NCBI RefSeq assembly: GCF_904846235.1
Contig: NZ_CAJGZN010000011.1
Span: 1-64,000 of the forward strand
DNA length: 64,000 nt
Source: Psychrobacter immobilis
Lineage (GTDB): Bacteria > Pseudomonadota > Gammaproteobacteria > Pseudomonadales > Moraxellaceae
Direction: 5' to 3'
Below the pieces are notes generated by a model. The model did no database searches. It was not told where the DNA came from and worked only from the letters and a program-made list of their open reading frames with translations. Shown one piece after another: positions 45,001-54,942 of the stretch. A program made the position numbers and the translations under genes. The stretch's first letter is position 1. Each line of letters begins with the position of its first letter.

Positions 45001-46368
45001 ATGGTTTTTCCATTGTCTTTCAAAGATTTTAAAAGCTACAGCTTACGTTTAGGCGTACTCGCCCTCCCTATTTTGATTACTCAGTTTTGCCAAGCCGCAC
45101 TTGGCGTGGTCGATGCCATCATGGCAGGTCAAGTATCGGCGCTTGATTTGGCGGCGGTAGCCGTTGGGTCTGGTATTTGGCTACCGCTGTTTTTATTGGC
45201 CACAGGTGTGCTTATCGCAACCACGCCTCTAATTGGTGAAGCAATTGGTCAAGACCAGCACGGCCAAGTACCGCATATCACGCAGCAGTCTCTATGGACC
45301 GCAGGTGTTATTGGCATTATCGGTTTTATCATTGTCAATTTGGCTCCCAATGTTCTTGGCATTATGGGTGTCCCAGAAAACATTCAGCCGATAGCGACGC
45401 AATATTTACATGGTGTCTCATTTGGTTTCCCAGCGCTCGCTGTATATGCCGTTCTACGCAGTTATTGCGAGGCACTGGGTCGTCCCGAGCCTGTCACTGT
45501 TATCAGTATCATTGGCCTGCTCGCAGATATTCCCTTGAACTATATTTTTATTCATGGGTTATTTGGCATGCCAGAAATGGGCGGTGCAGGCTGCGGGGTG
45601 GCGACAGCATTGGTGTTATGGATAAATGTCCTATTGCTTGCGGCCTATACTAGCTTCACAAAACGTCGTGAATTTGTAAGTACGCGATTTTTTTATGGCT
45701 TTTCTAGTCCCAATCGTACACAGATAAAAAAGCTGTTAAAACTTGGTATTCCTATTGGCATCTCTATCTTCTTTGAAGCCAGTTTATTTAGCTTAGGTGC
45801 ACTCGTTATCAGTCCATTAGGAGAGCTGGCAACAGCATCGCATCAAGTGGCGCTGTCAGTGACCTCACAGCTATTTATGATACCGATATCGGTCGCCATG
45901 GCGCTCACTATCATGGTCTCCAATCGATTTGGTCAAAAAAACCTATTAGCACTGCGCCAAGTGCAAGCTACTGGACTGGTATGGACCGTATTGATCGCTT
46001 TGACCTGCATGCTGGGGATATGGTTATTCAGACCAGAACTGGCAGCAGCATTCACTGATAACCCAGAGGTTAGAGCCCAGTCTATGCATTTGCTTATCTT
46101 TGCACTCGCCTATCAGTTATTTGATGGCTGGCAGGTTAATGTCGCTGGTATATTACGCGGTATGCAAGATACCACCATACCGATGTGGGTAACACTGTTT
46201 TGCTATTGGTTAGTTGCCCTACCACTTGGCGTCTATCTAGTGCGTTTCACTGACGTTGGCGCACAAGGATTTTGGATGGCGTTAATTACAGGTTTGTTCT
46301 TATCATCTATTTTACTTACTTTGCGTCTACGCTATCAGCAAAAACGCTTAACTGTGCTATGGGGTTAA
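45001..46368 (+). CDS. MATE-family multidrug efflux transporter (NorM type)
   Basis: A 455-residue integral membrane protein with 12 hydrophobic segments in two halves. The N-terminus FKSYSLRLGVLALPILITQ and LGVVDAIMAGQVSALDLAAVAVG are NorM signatures, as are VLRSYCEALGRPEPV and the second-half repeat LRGMQDTTIPMWVTL. NorM proteins export cationic drugs and dyes in exchange for Na+ or H+. A TTG at 44992 could add three residues; no strong ribosome-binding site marks either. Actual substrates cannot be read from sequence. Confidence 0.9.
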   Translation: MVFPLSFKDFKSYSLRLGVLALPILITQFCQAALGVVDAIMAGQVSALDLAAVAVGSGIWLPLFLLATGVLIATTPLIGEAIGQDQHGQVPHITQQSLWTAGVIGIIGFIIVNLAPNVLGIMGVPENIQPIATQYLHGVSFGFPALAVYAVLRSYCEALGRPEPVTVISIIGLLADIPLNYIFIHGLFGMPEMGGAGCGVATALVLWINVLLLAAYTSFTKRREFVSTRFFYGFSSPNRTQIKKLLKLGIPIGISIFFEASLFSLGALVISPLGELATASHQVALSVTSQLFMIPISVAMALTIMVSNRFGQKNLLALRQVQATGLVWTVLIALTCMLGIWLFRPELAAAFTDNPEVRAQSMHLLIFALAYQLFDGWQVNVAGILRGMQDTTIPMWVTLFCYWLVALPLGVYLVRFTDVGAQGFWMALITGLFLSSILLTLRLRYQQKRLTVLWG

Positions 46369-46608
46369 GCCAATTGCTTATGGATTGAATTTTATAATCA
46401 TTATTAGCGTCATTTGATCATACAGACTATGAAAAATCGTAGATATTTTCTTGCTAAAAAGATGGCTTACGTCAAAATATGTAAAAATTCTCAGTTAACA
46501 ACTGTACATTGATTGCTCATTGCCCTGAATCTAGGTATCATTAGCAATTAATTAGACAATATTTAGTTACACTATTTCTCGAATTTAGTACAAGGCCAGA
46601 TAAAAACT

Positions 46609-47040
46609 ATGGATATTGAAAAAATACGCACCCTCATCGCCCTTATGGAAGAAAGTGAACTGGTTAATTTAGAAATCAGTTCTGACGACGAGCATATTAG
46701 CTTAACTCGTCACTATGACGCGCCTGCGCCAACTATGATGGCTGCCCCAGCTGCGAGCGCTGCTCCTGCTGCCGCTGTCGAAGGCAAACCTGCAGAAAAA
46801 GCGGGTAGCGTTGAGTCTTCACCAATGGTTGGTGTTTTCTATTCAGCACCAAGCCCTAATGACCCACCATTTGTAAAAGTCGGTCAAAAGGTTCAGGCAG
46901 GTGATACCTTAGGTATCATCGAAGCTATGAAAATTATGAACCCGCTTGAAGCGACTCAAAGTGGTATTGTTGACGAAATCTTGGTAGATAACTCTGAAGT
47001 CGTACAGTTCGGTCAACCTGTCATACGCTATAAGGCGTAA
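46609..47040 (+). CDS. accB: Biotin carboxyl carrier protein of acetyl-CoA carboxylase
   Basis: AccB carries the biotin that shuttles CO2 between AccC and the AccAD transferase at the first step of fatty acid synthesis. The 143-residue protein has an N-terminal helix region (MDIEKIRTLIALMEESEL), a Pro/Ala-rich linker (about 38-60) and the biotinyl domain with EAMKIMN (biotin-Lys108), plus the 'thumb' PSPNDPPFVKVG. It forms the usual operon with accC, 125 bases downstream. Confidence 0.97.
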   Translation: MDIEKIRTLIALMEESELVNLEISSDDEHISLTRHYDAPAPTMMAAPAASAAPAAAVEGKPAEKAGSVESSPMVGVFYSAPSPNDPPFVKVGQKVQAGDTLGIIEAMKIMNPLEATQSGIVDEILVDNSEVVQFGQPVIRYKA

Positions 47041-47165
47041 CGATATTTGCCATACTTTATTTCATTATGGCTGACTTTTGGTATATATACCGCGTCAATG
47101 CTAAACAACATGATGCTATGTATCGAAACTCAGTCAATGACTGACGCTTCGACAAGGATGAACCC

Positions 47166-48527
47166 ATGATAAAAAAATTGCTCATTGCCAACAGAGGTGA
47201 AATTGCCCTGCGCATCGTCCGCGCCTGTAAAGCGCTAGGTATCGAAACGGTAGGTGTCTACTCTACTGCTGATGCCAACTTGATGCACTTGCGCTTTGTT
47301 GATGAGGCAATTTGTATTGGCAAGCCTAATGCTAACCAAAGCTACCTTGATATCAATACCATCTTGACCGCTGCTGAAATCACTGGTGCAGATGCTATCC
47401 ATCCCGGTTATGGCTTTTTGTCTGAGAATGCTGAATTTGCTGAACAAGTAGAAGAAGCAGGATTGACCTTCGTTGGTCCTAATGCTGATCATATTCGCCT
47501 TATGGGCAACAAAGTTTCTGCCATCAATGCTATGAAAAAAGCGGGCGTACCAACCGTACCTGGTTCAGTTGGCGCTGTGACCCTGCATAATGCTGAAGAG
47601 CAAGCCCGCAATATCGGTTTTCCACTATTGATTAAAGCGGCTTCTGGCGGCGGTGGACGCGGTATGCGTGTGGTTGAACGCTTTGACGAACTAATTGGTC
47701 AGGTACAAGCCGCCAAACAAGAAGCTGAGCTCTGGTTCGGTGATGACACTGTCTATATGGAGCGCTATCTACAAAACCCGCGCCACGTAGAAGTACAGGT
47801 GTTGGGTGATGGTAATGGTAATGCTATCCATCTATATGACCGTGATTGCTCATTACAGCGTCGCCATCAAAAAGTCCTAGAAGAAGCACCTGCCCCAGAT
47901 ATCCCAGATGATGTACGTGAGCCAATCTTAAAAGCTTGCGTAAAAGCGTGTGAGCTTGTTAAGTATCGCGGTGCTGGTACGTTTGAATTTTTGTTTGAAA
48001 ATAACGAGTTTTTCTTTATTGAAATGAACACTCGTGTACAGGTTGAGCATCCAGTAACTGAGATGATTACTGGTATCGATGTTGTGGTTGAACAGCTCAA
48101 AATTGCTGCCGGTTATGGCCTATCTTATCGTCAAAGCGAGATTGAGATCCAAGGTCATGCGATCGAATGTCGTATCAATGCTGAAGATGCAGCGACCTTT
48201 GTGCCTTGCCCAGGCACTATCAGTCAATTGTTCACGCCAAGTGGTTCTGGCATTCGCTTTGACTCTCATCTATACCCTGGCTATGAGATACCGACCTATT
48301 ACGATTCATTGATTGGTAAGCTTATCTGTCACGGTCAAACTCGTCAGCAAGCCATTGCTAAGACAGTACATGCCCTTGATGAGCTGATTATCGAAGGTAT
48401 CAAAACCAATATTCCTTTACATCGTGATGTGATTTTGGCGGATGATAACTTTACTCGTGAAGCGCAAAATATTCACTATCTCGAAAGAGAGCTGCTGACC
48501 GCGAATAAAGCTAAAAAAGACTCGTAA
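47166..48527 (+). CDS. accC: Biotin carboxylase subunit of acetyl-CoA carboxylase
   Basis: AccC carboxylates the biotin of AccB using ATP and bicarbonate. The 453-residue ATP-grasp enzyme opens with [19 protein letters not shown] and shows [17 protein letters not shown], the glycine-rich [53 protein letters not shown] and ECRINAEDA. Length agrees with E. coli AccC (449). AAGGATGAACCC before the ATG supports the start. A terminator closes the accBC unit. Confidence 0.97.
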   Translation: MIKKLLIANRGEIALRIVRACKALGIETVGVYSTADANLMHLRFVDEAICIGKPNANQSYLDINTILTAAEITGADAIHPGYGFLSENAEFAEQVEEAGLTFVGPNADHIRLMGNKVSAINAMKKAGVPTVPGSVGAVTLHNAEEQARNIGFPLLIKAASGGGGRGMRVVERFDELIGQVQAAKQEAELWFGDDTVYMERYLQNPRHVEVQVLGDGNGNAIHLYDRDCSLQRRHQKVLEEAPAPDIPDDVREPILKACVKACELVKYRGAGTFEFLFENNEFFFIEMNTRVQVEHPVTEMITGIDVVVEQLKIAAGYGLSYRQSEIEIQGHAIECRINAEDAATFVPCPGTISQLFTPSGSGIRFDSHLYPGYEIPTYYDSLIGKLICHGQTRQQAIAKTVHALDELIIEGIKTNIPLHRDVILADDNFTREAQNIHYLERELLTANKAKKDS

Positions 48528-48589
48528 GCTGAAATACTACTTATAGAGTTCTCTAAGTTTAGTCGCAACTTTAATTAAAACAGCACATA

Positions 48590-48620
48590 AAAAAGCCGCT
48601 ATTAATATAGCGGTTTTTTT
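48590..48620 (+). terminator. Rho-independent terminator of accBC
   Basis: AAAAAGCCGCTAT-TAAT-ATAGCGGTTTTTTT, a perfect stem with a long T-run, about 60 bases past the accC stop; also faces the convergent unknown gene. Confidence 0.9.
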
Positions 48621-48671
48621 ATGTCATCACTAAGCTGTCAATTATAAGTAAAGTACAATGAGCATCTCTAA

Positions 48672-49307
48672 TTATGGTAACACTCTATTGAAGTTCATAA
48701 AGCATTCGTTACCATCAGGGTCAGCGCACCATTGCATCTGGTTGCCATCATGATTGATAAATGCAATCAACGCTTCATCAGTCTGGTCGATCTGATTGCC
48801 TGAGCAATCTACTTCATTATTATCATAAACGGTCTTAATCGCAATAACTGGCAGACCTTCTTCACGGTGGGTGACTAGATAGCGGCCGTATGTCCACTCT
48901 TTGCCGCTGACAGACCACATCTCATTATCCGCACTAAAGTTATATAGCTCACGGCACTGGTTAGACTGACCAACTGACGCAAGTAAGTTTTTGCTAGTAG
49001 TTGGTGTAATGTTTAGAACCCGCTCTTCACTTTGAGTCAGTACGCCGCCGTCCATGCCTGCCGTTACCTTAGGCTCTATACTGCTAGGCTGTTGCGCACT
49101 ATCTGACGCCGACTGATTAGCTTCCGCTTCCTTGGTCATCATAGCATGAGTAGAATGAGCGCTGCTGTTCAAGTCTATTTCCCACTGTCCGGCAATGGCT
49201 GGACTAATATGAGTGGTAATGGTCGGCTTGGTAATAGCCTCACCATTCGCAGGTATTGAGGCCAAAATAGAGGCCAGCGTGAATGAAGCAAATGAGATAG
49301 GTTCCAT
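48672..49307 (-). CDS. Probable exported protein of unknown function
   Basis: I do not recognise this 211-residue protein. The first 24 residues (SFASFTLASILASIPANGEA) resemble a short signal peptide with cleavage after Gly-Glu-Ala, though without a basic n-region, so export is likely but not certain. A Ser/Ala-rich linker (about 60-100) precedes a C-terminal domain with four cysteines (SNQCREL, EVDCSGN, MQWCADP, NECFMNF), which could form two disulfides in the periplasm. WTYGRYLVTHREEG and FINHDGNQMQWCADPDG look like the conserved core. AAAAGGTTAATT before the ATG supports the start. No partner gene is evident. Confidence 0.68.
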   Translation of the reverse strand: MEPISFASFTLASILASIPANGEAITKPTITTHISPAIAGQWEIDLNSSAHSTHAMMTKEAEANQSASDSAQQPSSIEPKVTAGMDGGVLTQSEERVLNITPTTSKNLLASVGQSNQCRELYNFSADNEMWSVSGKEWTYGRYLVTHREEGLPVIAIKTVYDNNEVDCSGNQIDQTDEALIAFINHDGNQMQWCADPDGNECFMNFNRVLP

Positions 49308-49435
49308 AATTAACCTTTTATTTATAATATTTTAATATATACATTAGCGTAAGTCTTAGACACCAAAAACACAAGTAACATTATGCTATTGCTCATAAAC
49401 CTGTAGTCGGAATGTCATAGGTATTTATAGCAAAA

Positions 49436-49486
49436 AATAACGCCATCGCTTTACTTGCTAGAGACAAGAAGCGATGGCGTTATTAG
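49436..49486 (-). terminator. Rho-independent terminator of leuA
   Basis: AATAACGCCATCGCTT and AAGCGATGGCGTTATT form a 16-base perfect stem with a loop of about 17 bases, roughly 40 bases past the leuA stop. It is also positioned upstream of the exported-protein gene on the same strand. Confidence 0.82.
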
Positions 49487-49524
49487 CATACAGAATTCTG
49501 CGTGATATTAATGACTACTTAACA

Positions 49525-51309
49525 CTAAGCAGCTTCTGTATTTAGCGCTTGAGCAAAGGCTGATAACGCCCCTTTTAGCATGGCTGATACTGTACTGCTA
49601 CAAGTACCGATGCCTGAGTATACCTCGCCGTCGACATTAAGCTGTATATAAGCGGCAGCATTGGCATTGGTTTTGTTATCACTATTGGTATCATCATCGA
49701 TACCATTACCACTGTTATGATGCGGGTTAATCGCATGCTCTGCATAGTTAATAATATGTAGTGATTTGCCCGTATGCTGCGCAAGTCCATCAATAAACGA
49801 TGACAATGGGCCGTTACCCGTACCATCAATATCGATGGTATCGCTATTCATCTGCACCTGACCACTAAAGTAAACCGCACCGCCTTTATTGTTGACGCTA
49901 TAGTCTAGCAGCTCAAACTTACCCTGCTGCAAGTAAGTATCTTCAAAGGTCTGCAAGATTTCATCATTCTGCAGCTCGCGTGCCGCCGCTTCAGCTTGCT
50001 TTTGTACCACACGGCTAAAGTCAATCTGCATCCAACGTGGTAAGTTGAAACCGTAGTTACGTTGTAAGATATATGCGACGCCGCCTTTACCCGATTGGCT
50101 ATTGATACGTACCACATCTTGATAGCTACGGCCAATATGCGCAGGATCGATAGGTAGATAAGCCACGTCCCAGACGTTGTCTGTTTCGCTCTGATTGCTT
50201 TCATTGTAGTCGAGAGATTTTTTGATAGCATCTTGATGTGAGCCACTAAATGCCGTGAAGACCAACTCGCCTACATAAGGATGACGAGGGTGCAATGGTA
50301 AATTATTGCATTCGCTCACCACCTGTACGATTTCACTCATGTTGCTAAAATCAAGCTCAGGATCGATACCTTGGCTAAATAAGTTCATGGCCATGACCAT
50401 GATATCCATGTTGCCTGTACGCTCACCGTTACCAAGCAATGTGCCTTCGATACGATCGGCACCTGCAAGCACGCCCAATTCAGCTGCTGCTACCGCACAG
50501 CCACGGTCATTATGGGTATGCAAGCTCACAATCACATGCTCACGCTGCGCTAGATTGCGGCAGAAATATTCTACTTGATCAGCAAAGACATTAGGCATAG
50601 AAGCTTCAACAGTAGCTGGCAAGTTAAAAATAACTTCCTGACCCTGCTGTGGTTGCCACACCTCACACACTGCATCGCAAACCTCTACGGCATATTCAGT
50701 CTCTGTCTGGCTAAAGCTCTCGGGCGAGTACTGAAATACCCAATCTGTCTCAGGGTACTTTGCTGCATATTCTTGTAATAGCTTGGCACCTGCAATAGCA
50801 ATCTCTTTGATTTCAGCTTTATCTTTGCCATAGACTTTTTCACGTTGTACACGGCTGGTTGAGTTATAGACATGGACAACCGCACGTTTAGCACCTTTCA
50901 ATGATTCGAAAGTACGGGCAATCAAATGCTCGCGCGCTTGTACCAATACTTGTAGCGTTACATCTTCAGGTACGTGGTTTTCTTCGATAAGCTTACGCGC
51001 AAAGTCAAACTCTACCTGCGCCGCTGACGGAAAACCAATCTCAATCTCTTTAAAACCAACATCTACTAGGGTCTTAAAGAAGCGCATTTTTTGTTCAATG
51101 GTCATCGGATCAATCAGTGCTTGGTTACCGTCACGCAGATCCACACTTGCCCATATCGGTGACTTCTCAATTGTCTTGCTTGGCCAAGTACGATCTGGCA
51201 GCGATGGCGCAAATGCAAATGGACGGTATTTACGGAAGTCAAAAGCGGCACTTTTTGGTGTGATCTTTGCAGTCCCTGTGGCTGCAGTGTGCGTGGCTTG
51301 GTCAGACAT
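49525..51309 (-). CDS. leuA: 2-isopropylmalate synthase, long (LeuA2/yeast-like) type
   Basis: Condenses acetyl-CoA with 2-ketoisovalerate as the first committed step to leucine. The 594-residue chain opens with FRKYRPFAFAPSLPDRTWPS, characteristic of the longer LeuA class, followed by the catalytic VDLRDGNQALIDP, VSLHTHNDRGCAVAAAELG and GNGERTGNMD; the C-terminal regulatory domain (FELLDYSVNNKGG onward) would bind leucine. That domain holds an Asn/Asp-rich insert around residues 530-555 (SGNGIDDDTNSDN). AAGGA seven bases before the ATG at 51309 fixes the start. It diverges from an Lrp-type regulator gene, an arrangement compatible with regulation by it. Confidence 0.94.
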   Translation of the reverse strand: MSDQATHTAATGTAKITPKSAAFDFRKYRPFAFAPSLPDRTWPSKTIEKSPIWASVDLRDGNQALIDPMTIEQKMRFFKTLVDVGFKEIEIGFPSAAQVEFDFARKLIEENHVPEDVTLQVLVQAREHLIARTFESLKGAKRAVVHVYNSTSRVQREKVYGKDKAEIKEIAIAGAKLLQEYAAKYPETDWVFQYSPESFSQTETEYAVEVCDAVCEVWQPQQGQEVIFNLPATVEASMPNVFADQVEYFCRNLAQREHVIVSLHTHNDRGCAVAAAELGVLAGADRIEGTLLGNGERTGNMDIMVMAMNLFSQGIDPELDFSNMSEIVQVVSECNNLPLHPRHPYVGELVFTAFSGSHQDAIKKSLDYNESNQSETDNVWDVAYLPIDPAHIGRSYQDVVRINSQSGKGGVAYILQRNYGFNLPRWMQIDFSRVVQKQAEAAARELQNDEILQTFEDTYLQQGKFELLDYSVNNKGGAVYFSGQVQMNSDTIDIDGTGNGPLSSFIDGLAQHTGKSLHIINYAEHAINPHHNSGNGIDDDTNSDNKTNANAAAYIQLNVDGEVYSGIGTCSSTVSAMLKGALSAFAQALNTEAA

Positions 51310-51530
51310 AATCAATCCTTAGATGATATGGTTATTTATATATTTAGCTAGGCGATTAGCTGTTGATTAGATCAGTATTTATCATACGAGATAACTAGTG
51401 TTCATACCATAATAATATCAAAGTTTAACAGAGAGAAACCTGCTTTCTTTTACTTTATTTTCTGTTATTTTAGTGGAAAAACACAATTTAGACATTATAA
51501 TCGAATTAATTCACTATTAAGGCTTGAGAA

Positions 51531-52019
51531 ATGCCAGACAATTATATTGATAGTACAGGAACTGCAGATATAGACGAGATAGATAAACAGTTGCTACGCT
51601 TACTGCAAACGCAGGCGCGCATGAGTATTACTGAACTTGCTGAACGCGTCCACCTGTCTGCCACCCCTTGCGCACGTCGTATCAAACGCTTAGAGGATGC
51701 GAACATTATCACTGGCTACCACACCAAAACAGATGCACAAAAACTTGGCTATCCGCTAGCCGTGTTTATCGCTATTAGCATGGATCGACATACAGCAGAA
51801 CGTTTTGAGCAGTTTGAACGCAAAGTTCAGAGCTTTGAGGAAGTCATTAGCTGTAGTATTGTTACAGGCCGCACCGAAGACTATCTGATTAAGGTCAGGG
51901 TACGTGATATGACACATTACGAAGAGTTTTTATTGCATCGCCTCAATCGTATCGAAGGCGTGGCCCAAGTTCATACCAGTTTTGAATTACGAGAAGTATT
52001 TAGCCGTAGCGTGGTTTAG
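51531..52019 (+). CDS. Lrp/AsnC-family transcriptional regulator
   Basis: A 162-residue feast/famine regulator: N-terminal winged helix with IDKQLLRLLQTQARMSITEL and LSATPCARRIKRLEDANII, then an RAM ligand domain (VSCSIVTGRTEDYLIKVRV; FLLHRLNRIEGVAQVHTSF). Such proteins respond to amino acids and act on amino acid synthesis or export genes. It lies divergent to leuA and converges with an MFS carrier gene five bases away; either or both may be its targets, which is inference. The first 15 residues are acidic and extra to Lrp. Confidence 0.92.
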   Translation: MPDNYIDSTGTADIDEIDKQLLRLLQTQARMSITELAERVHLSATPCARRIKRLEDANIITGYHTKTDAQKLGYPLAVFIAISMDRHTAERFEQFERKVQSFEEVISCSIVTGRTEDYLIKVRVRDMTHYEEFLLHRLNRIEGVAQVHTSFELREVFSRSVV

Positions 52020-52024
52020 ACGAT

Positions 52025-53281
52025 CTAAGCGGTCGTTGGTGACTGTCGACGGAACCATACCAATAGTACAAATCCGATCATCAACCCGAAAGCAGCAACA
52101 AGCAACCCTGCATTGAAATTGCCATCTTTCCCTGCCAGTGCCACTGTCACCAAAGGTCCCAAAAACTGCCCCAATGCATAAGCCAACGTTGCCAAAGCAA
52201 TCAGTAAATTAGAATAGGCAGGATTGATGTTTTTAAATAAAGTCAGTGTCATCGATACCATACCGACGAAGGTCAATCCCAAAATCGCAGCGTTGCCATA
52301 TAAGCCAAGTGCACCATCAAACCATATAGGCAAGCACATGCCAAATGCTTGCAATGCCGTCAGCCCCATCAAGGTTTTTAGCTCACCGATACGTTTGGCA
52401 AGCGCGCCCCATAGGGGGTTTGACAACATTGCAAAAATACCAACAACCAACCAAATCATGAGTCCAGCATACATCTGTGTTGTTAGACGTTGTGCTGCCA
52501 TGACGGGCAAAAAAGTTGCTGAGCTAATATAACCAAACCCTGCCAGTACGTAGCTAACGAAAAGTAAAGTAAGCGCTTTATGGTGTCCAGAGATGGCTTC
52601 ATATAAGGAGCGTTTGAAGTTTACATAGGTCTGATGCACTGATACGTGCTGTTTTGCATCAATCTGTTGCGAACCAACAGTCTCTACTTGTCTTGGTTTT
52701 ACTGCATACAGCAGCCACACAAGCGGTAAACTGGTGACGCCTGCCACTAGCCAAATTACATCGAAGTGATAGTCTAACTTCAATAGCCACCACGTCACGA
52801 TGGCAGAAGCACTAATGCCAACGCCAATACCTGCATAATGAACTGCTGATAATACAGAACGGCGCTCAGGGCTAAGGGTTTGAATGACAAACGATGAGCT
52901 TAGAATCATCGCCACGCCACTTGCAATGCCTGCGATTAAGCGAATGACATACCATAGCATGAGCGACATATTTGGTATGACGAGTAACATCGTGGTGACA
53001 ACACTGATAATCGCCCACAGCGTCATCGCCTGCCATGTCGAGCGCTGAGGCACAAACATGGCGATAAGTGCACCGATAAAGTAGCCGATATAATTGATTG
53101 ATGCCAGCCAGCCTGCAATGGTCGTTGATAGCGACAATTGCACCATAATATCCGGTAAGGTGGCAGTAAACAGAAAGCGTCCATAACCCATAACGACTGC
53201 CATGCAGTACATACCGATACAGGCAATGGCAGTTTCGTTGGTAATCGTCGGGACCATACGGCTTTTAAAAGCAGTCATCAT
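52025..53281 (-). CDS. MFS transporter, YbfB/YjiJ family
   Basis: A 12-helix major-facilitator carrier of about 418 residues. The first helix GMYCMAVVMGYGRFLFTATLP fits the YbfB/YjiJ group (GxGRFxxTxxLP), and the 2-3 loop is present as the FVPQRSTW segment. The substrate is unknown; position next to an Lrp-type regulator hints at an amino acid or related metabolite. The start is uncertain: the frame is open to a TTG at 53314, but the ATG pair at 53281/53278 gives a protein of normal layout; no clear ribosome-binding site was found for any. Confidence 0.82.
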   Translation of the reverse strand: MMTAFKSRMVPTITNETAIACIGMYCMAVVMGYGRFLFTATLPDIMVQLSLSTTIAGWLASINYIGYFIGALIAMFVPQRSTWQAMTLWAIISVVTTMLLVIPNMSLMLWYVIRLIAGIASGVAMILSSSFVIQTLSPERRSVLSAVHYAGIGVGISASAIVTWWLLKLDYHFDVIWLVAGVTSLPLVWLLYAVKPRQVETVGSQQIDAKQHVSVHQTYVNFKRSLYEAISGHHKALTLLFVSYVLAGFGYISSATFLPVMAAQRLTTQMYAGLMIWLVVGIFAMLSNPLWGALAKRIGELKTLMGLTALQAFGMCLPIWFDGALGLYGNAAILGLTFVGMVSMTLTLFKNINPAYSNLLIALATLAYALGQFLGPLVTVALAGKDGNFNAGLLVAAFGLMIGFVLLVWFRRQSPTTA

Positions 53282-53408
53282 GACAGCGCCATTTTTGCGG
53301 CAATTAGCACACAATCCTTTGTGTTAGACAGTCAAAAGCAGTAATAAATAAACACAGAAATAGAGAAGTTATTAAATATAGTAGGCAAGCATAAAGTATC
53401 CGAGAAAG

Positions 53409-54749
53409 CTATGATACGTCTAACGTTGGCGTCTCTACCGTATCTTGCCCTAGCATTTGTACCCGCTGATCGCTAAACATATCCATATCTGGAGCTAGCG
53501 TACGCATAAACCGATCAAAATACAACATCTGTTTGGTCAATAGAGCAAAGTCGCGTGGGAAATGGATACCATGACGTTTGCCAACTTCGACAATCTCCAG
53601 CATCATTTTATTAAGCTCATCGGCTTGCTCTTTACTATTGAAAGGTACACCGCTCGTAAAGGTCTTATCTTCTGCCATGATGGTTGTCATCATACGCTGC
53701 AAATCATTCCCCAATGCAGCCACATCGACTTTATTGCCACCATGTGTCATTTCCATATCAATCATATGGCGAGCCATGGCTTGATAGTCGCTGTCTTGCA
53801 TGGCTTGCATCATGCCCATGCACGCACGCCAGCTCTCAGCTTTGAGTTTACCGACAATACCAAAATCCAAAAATCCAATACGACCATCAGTCAATAGCAT
53901 CAAATTACCAGCGTGTAAATCCGCATGGAAACTATTGCATAACATGAGACTGGCAAACCATGTATTTAAAGTGTCTGCCATGACTTGTGCAGGATCAGCA
54001 CAGTATTGGCGCATGAGCGACTCATCGACCATAGAGACGCCATATAGACGGCTCATCGTCAGTACACGCTTGGTGGTCAGATCCTCATAGACGGTTGGTG
54101 CAACGACACGAGTATTGCCTGATACCGCTAAGAACTGCTGAAAATCGCGGATGTTCTGTGCTTCGGCGATAAAGTCAGTCTCGGCAAGCATACGCAGGCG
54201 AATCTCATCAATAATCGGTGCAATACTCGCAAATTTCATCGATGGCATCAATATTTCAAGTAGCTTAGTTACGCCATGTAATACACCCAAATCGGTCTGC
54301 ATGATGGTCTCGACGCCAGGCTTTTGTACCTTTAGCACTACTTCATCACCATTGTGCAACCGTGCTGCATGCACTTGAGCGATAGAAGCTGATGCCAATG
54401 GCTCTGAGTCAATATGCGCAAACGTATCATCAAGGGTCATGTCATCAGTCGCCAGCTCTTCTTTTAGCACTTGCTCGATATAAGCATAAGACAATGGCGT
54501 GGTTTGATCCAAGCAACTCTGGAAAGCCTTGACATAATCACGTGGAAACAATGACGGTGTACTGGCGATAAATTGACCGATTTTGATATAAGTCGTGCCT
54601 AACTGCTCAAAAGTTTCTTTGAGTAGCATCGCGTCAGGTTTCTCACCTTTTGCCACTCTTAGCGCAGACAGACCTGCCACGCTCGCTGTTTGGCGAACAC
54701 GATTAACGACATTAAAAGTATGTTTTAATAAATGCGGACGATGAATTTT
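53409..54749 (-). CDS. ABC1/AarF-family atypical kinase-like protein
   Basis: A 446-residue member of the ABC1 (UbiB/AarF/ADCK) family. It has the family-specific KxGQ motif (YIKIGQFIASTPSLFPRDYV), the Ala-rich loop ASASIAQVHAARL, the catalytic FHADLHAGNLM and the DFG-like LDFGIVGKL. UbiB of ubiquinone synthesis is longer and ends with two membrane helices, which are absent here, so this is a second-type ABC1 protein rather than ubiB itself. The start at 54749 (MKIHRPHL) or 54761 cannot be decided. It is separated from moeB by the palindromic repeat. Confidence 0.85.
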   Translation of the reverse strand, partial: KIHRPHLLKHTFNVVNRVRQTASVAGLSALRVAKGEKPDAMLLKETFEQLGTTYIKIGQFIASTPSLFPRDYVKAFQSCLDQTTPLSYAYIEQVLKEELATDDMTLDDTFAHIDSEPLASASIAQVHAARLHNGDEVVLKVQKPGVETIMQTDLGVLHGVTKLLEILMPSMKFASIAPIIDEIRLRMLAETDFIAEAQNIRDFQQFLAVSGNTRVVAPTVYEDLTTKRVLTMSRLYGVSMVDESLMRQYCADPAQVMADTLNTWFASLMLCNSFHADLHAGNLMLLTDGRIGFLDFGIVGKLKAESWRACMGMMQAMQDSDYQAMARHMIDMEMTHGGNKVDVAALGNDLQRMMTTIMAEDKTFTSGVPFNSKEQADELNKMMLEIVEVGKRHGIHFPRDFALLTKQMLYFDRFMRTLAPDMDMFSDQRVQMLGQDTVETPTLDVS

Positions 54750-54832
54750 CATAAAAAACAACTATGGTAATAAGAAGAATGTTTGAAGATAGGCAATACA
54801 ATATAAAAATGCGTTAAAATCAGATTACTCAG

Positions 54833-54942
54833 TTATAGTAGGTTCAATATAATTTGGATACAAGGAAGGCGAGTGAAAGTACTACAAGTCGTAGACTAAG
54901 CAAGCCTGACACCGTATCCAATTTATAGAGAGTTGACTATAG
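54833..54942. repeat. Short palindromic (MITE-like) element overlapping the end of moeB
   Basis: The ends are imperfect inverted repeats: TTATAGTAGGTTCAATATAA-TTTGGATAC at the left and, read from the other end, CTATAGTCAACTCTCTATAA-ATTGGATAC; the inner 14 bases match at all but one place. About 50 bases lie between them. The right arm runs 20 bases into the moeB coding sequence. I recall similar palindromic repeats from Psychrobacter genomes, but cannot verify it here, and no second copy is in this window. Confidence 0.65.

Noticed and set aside
53409..54749. UbiB of ubiquinone synthesis
   Set aside because: Too short and lacks the C-terminal membrane helices; no ubiE or ubiJ nearby.
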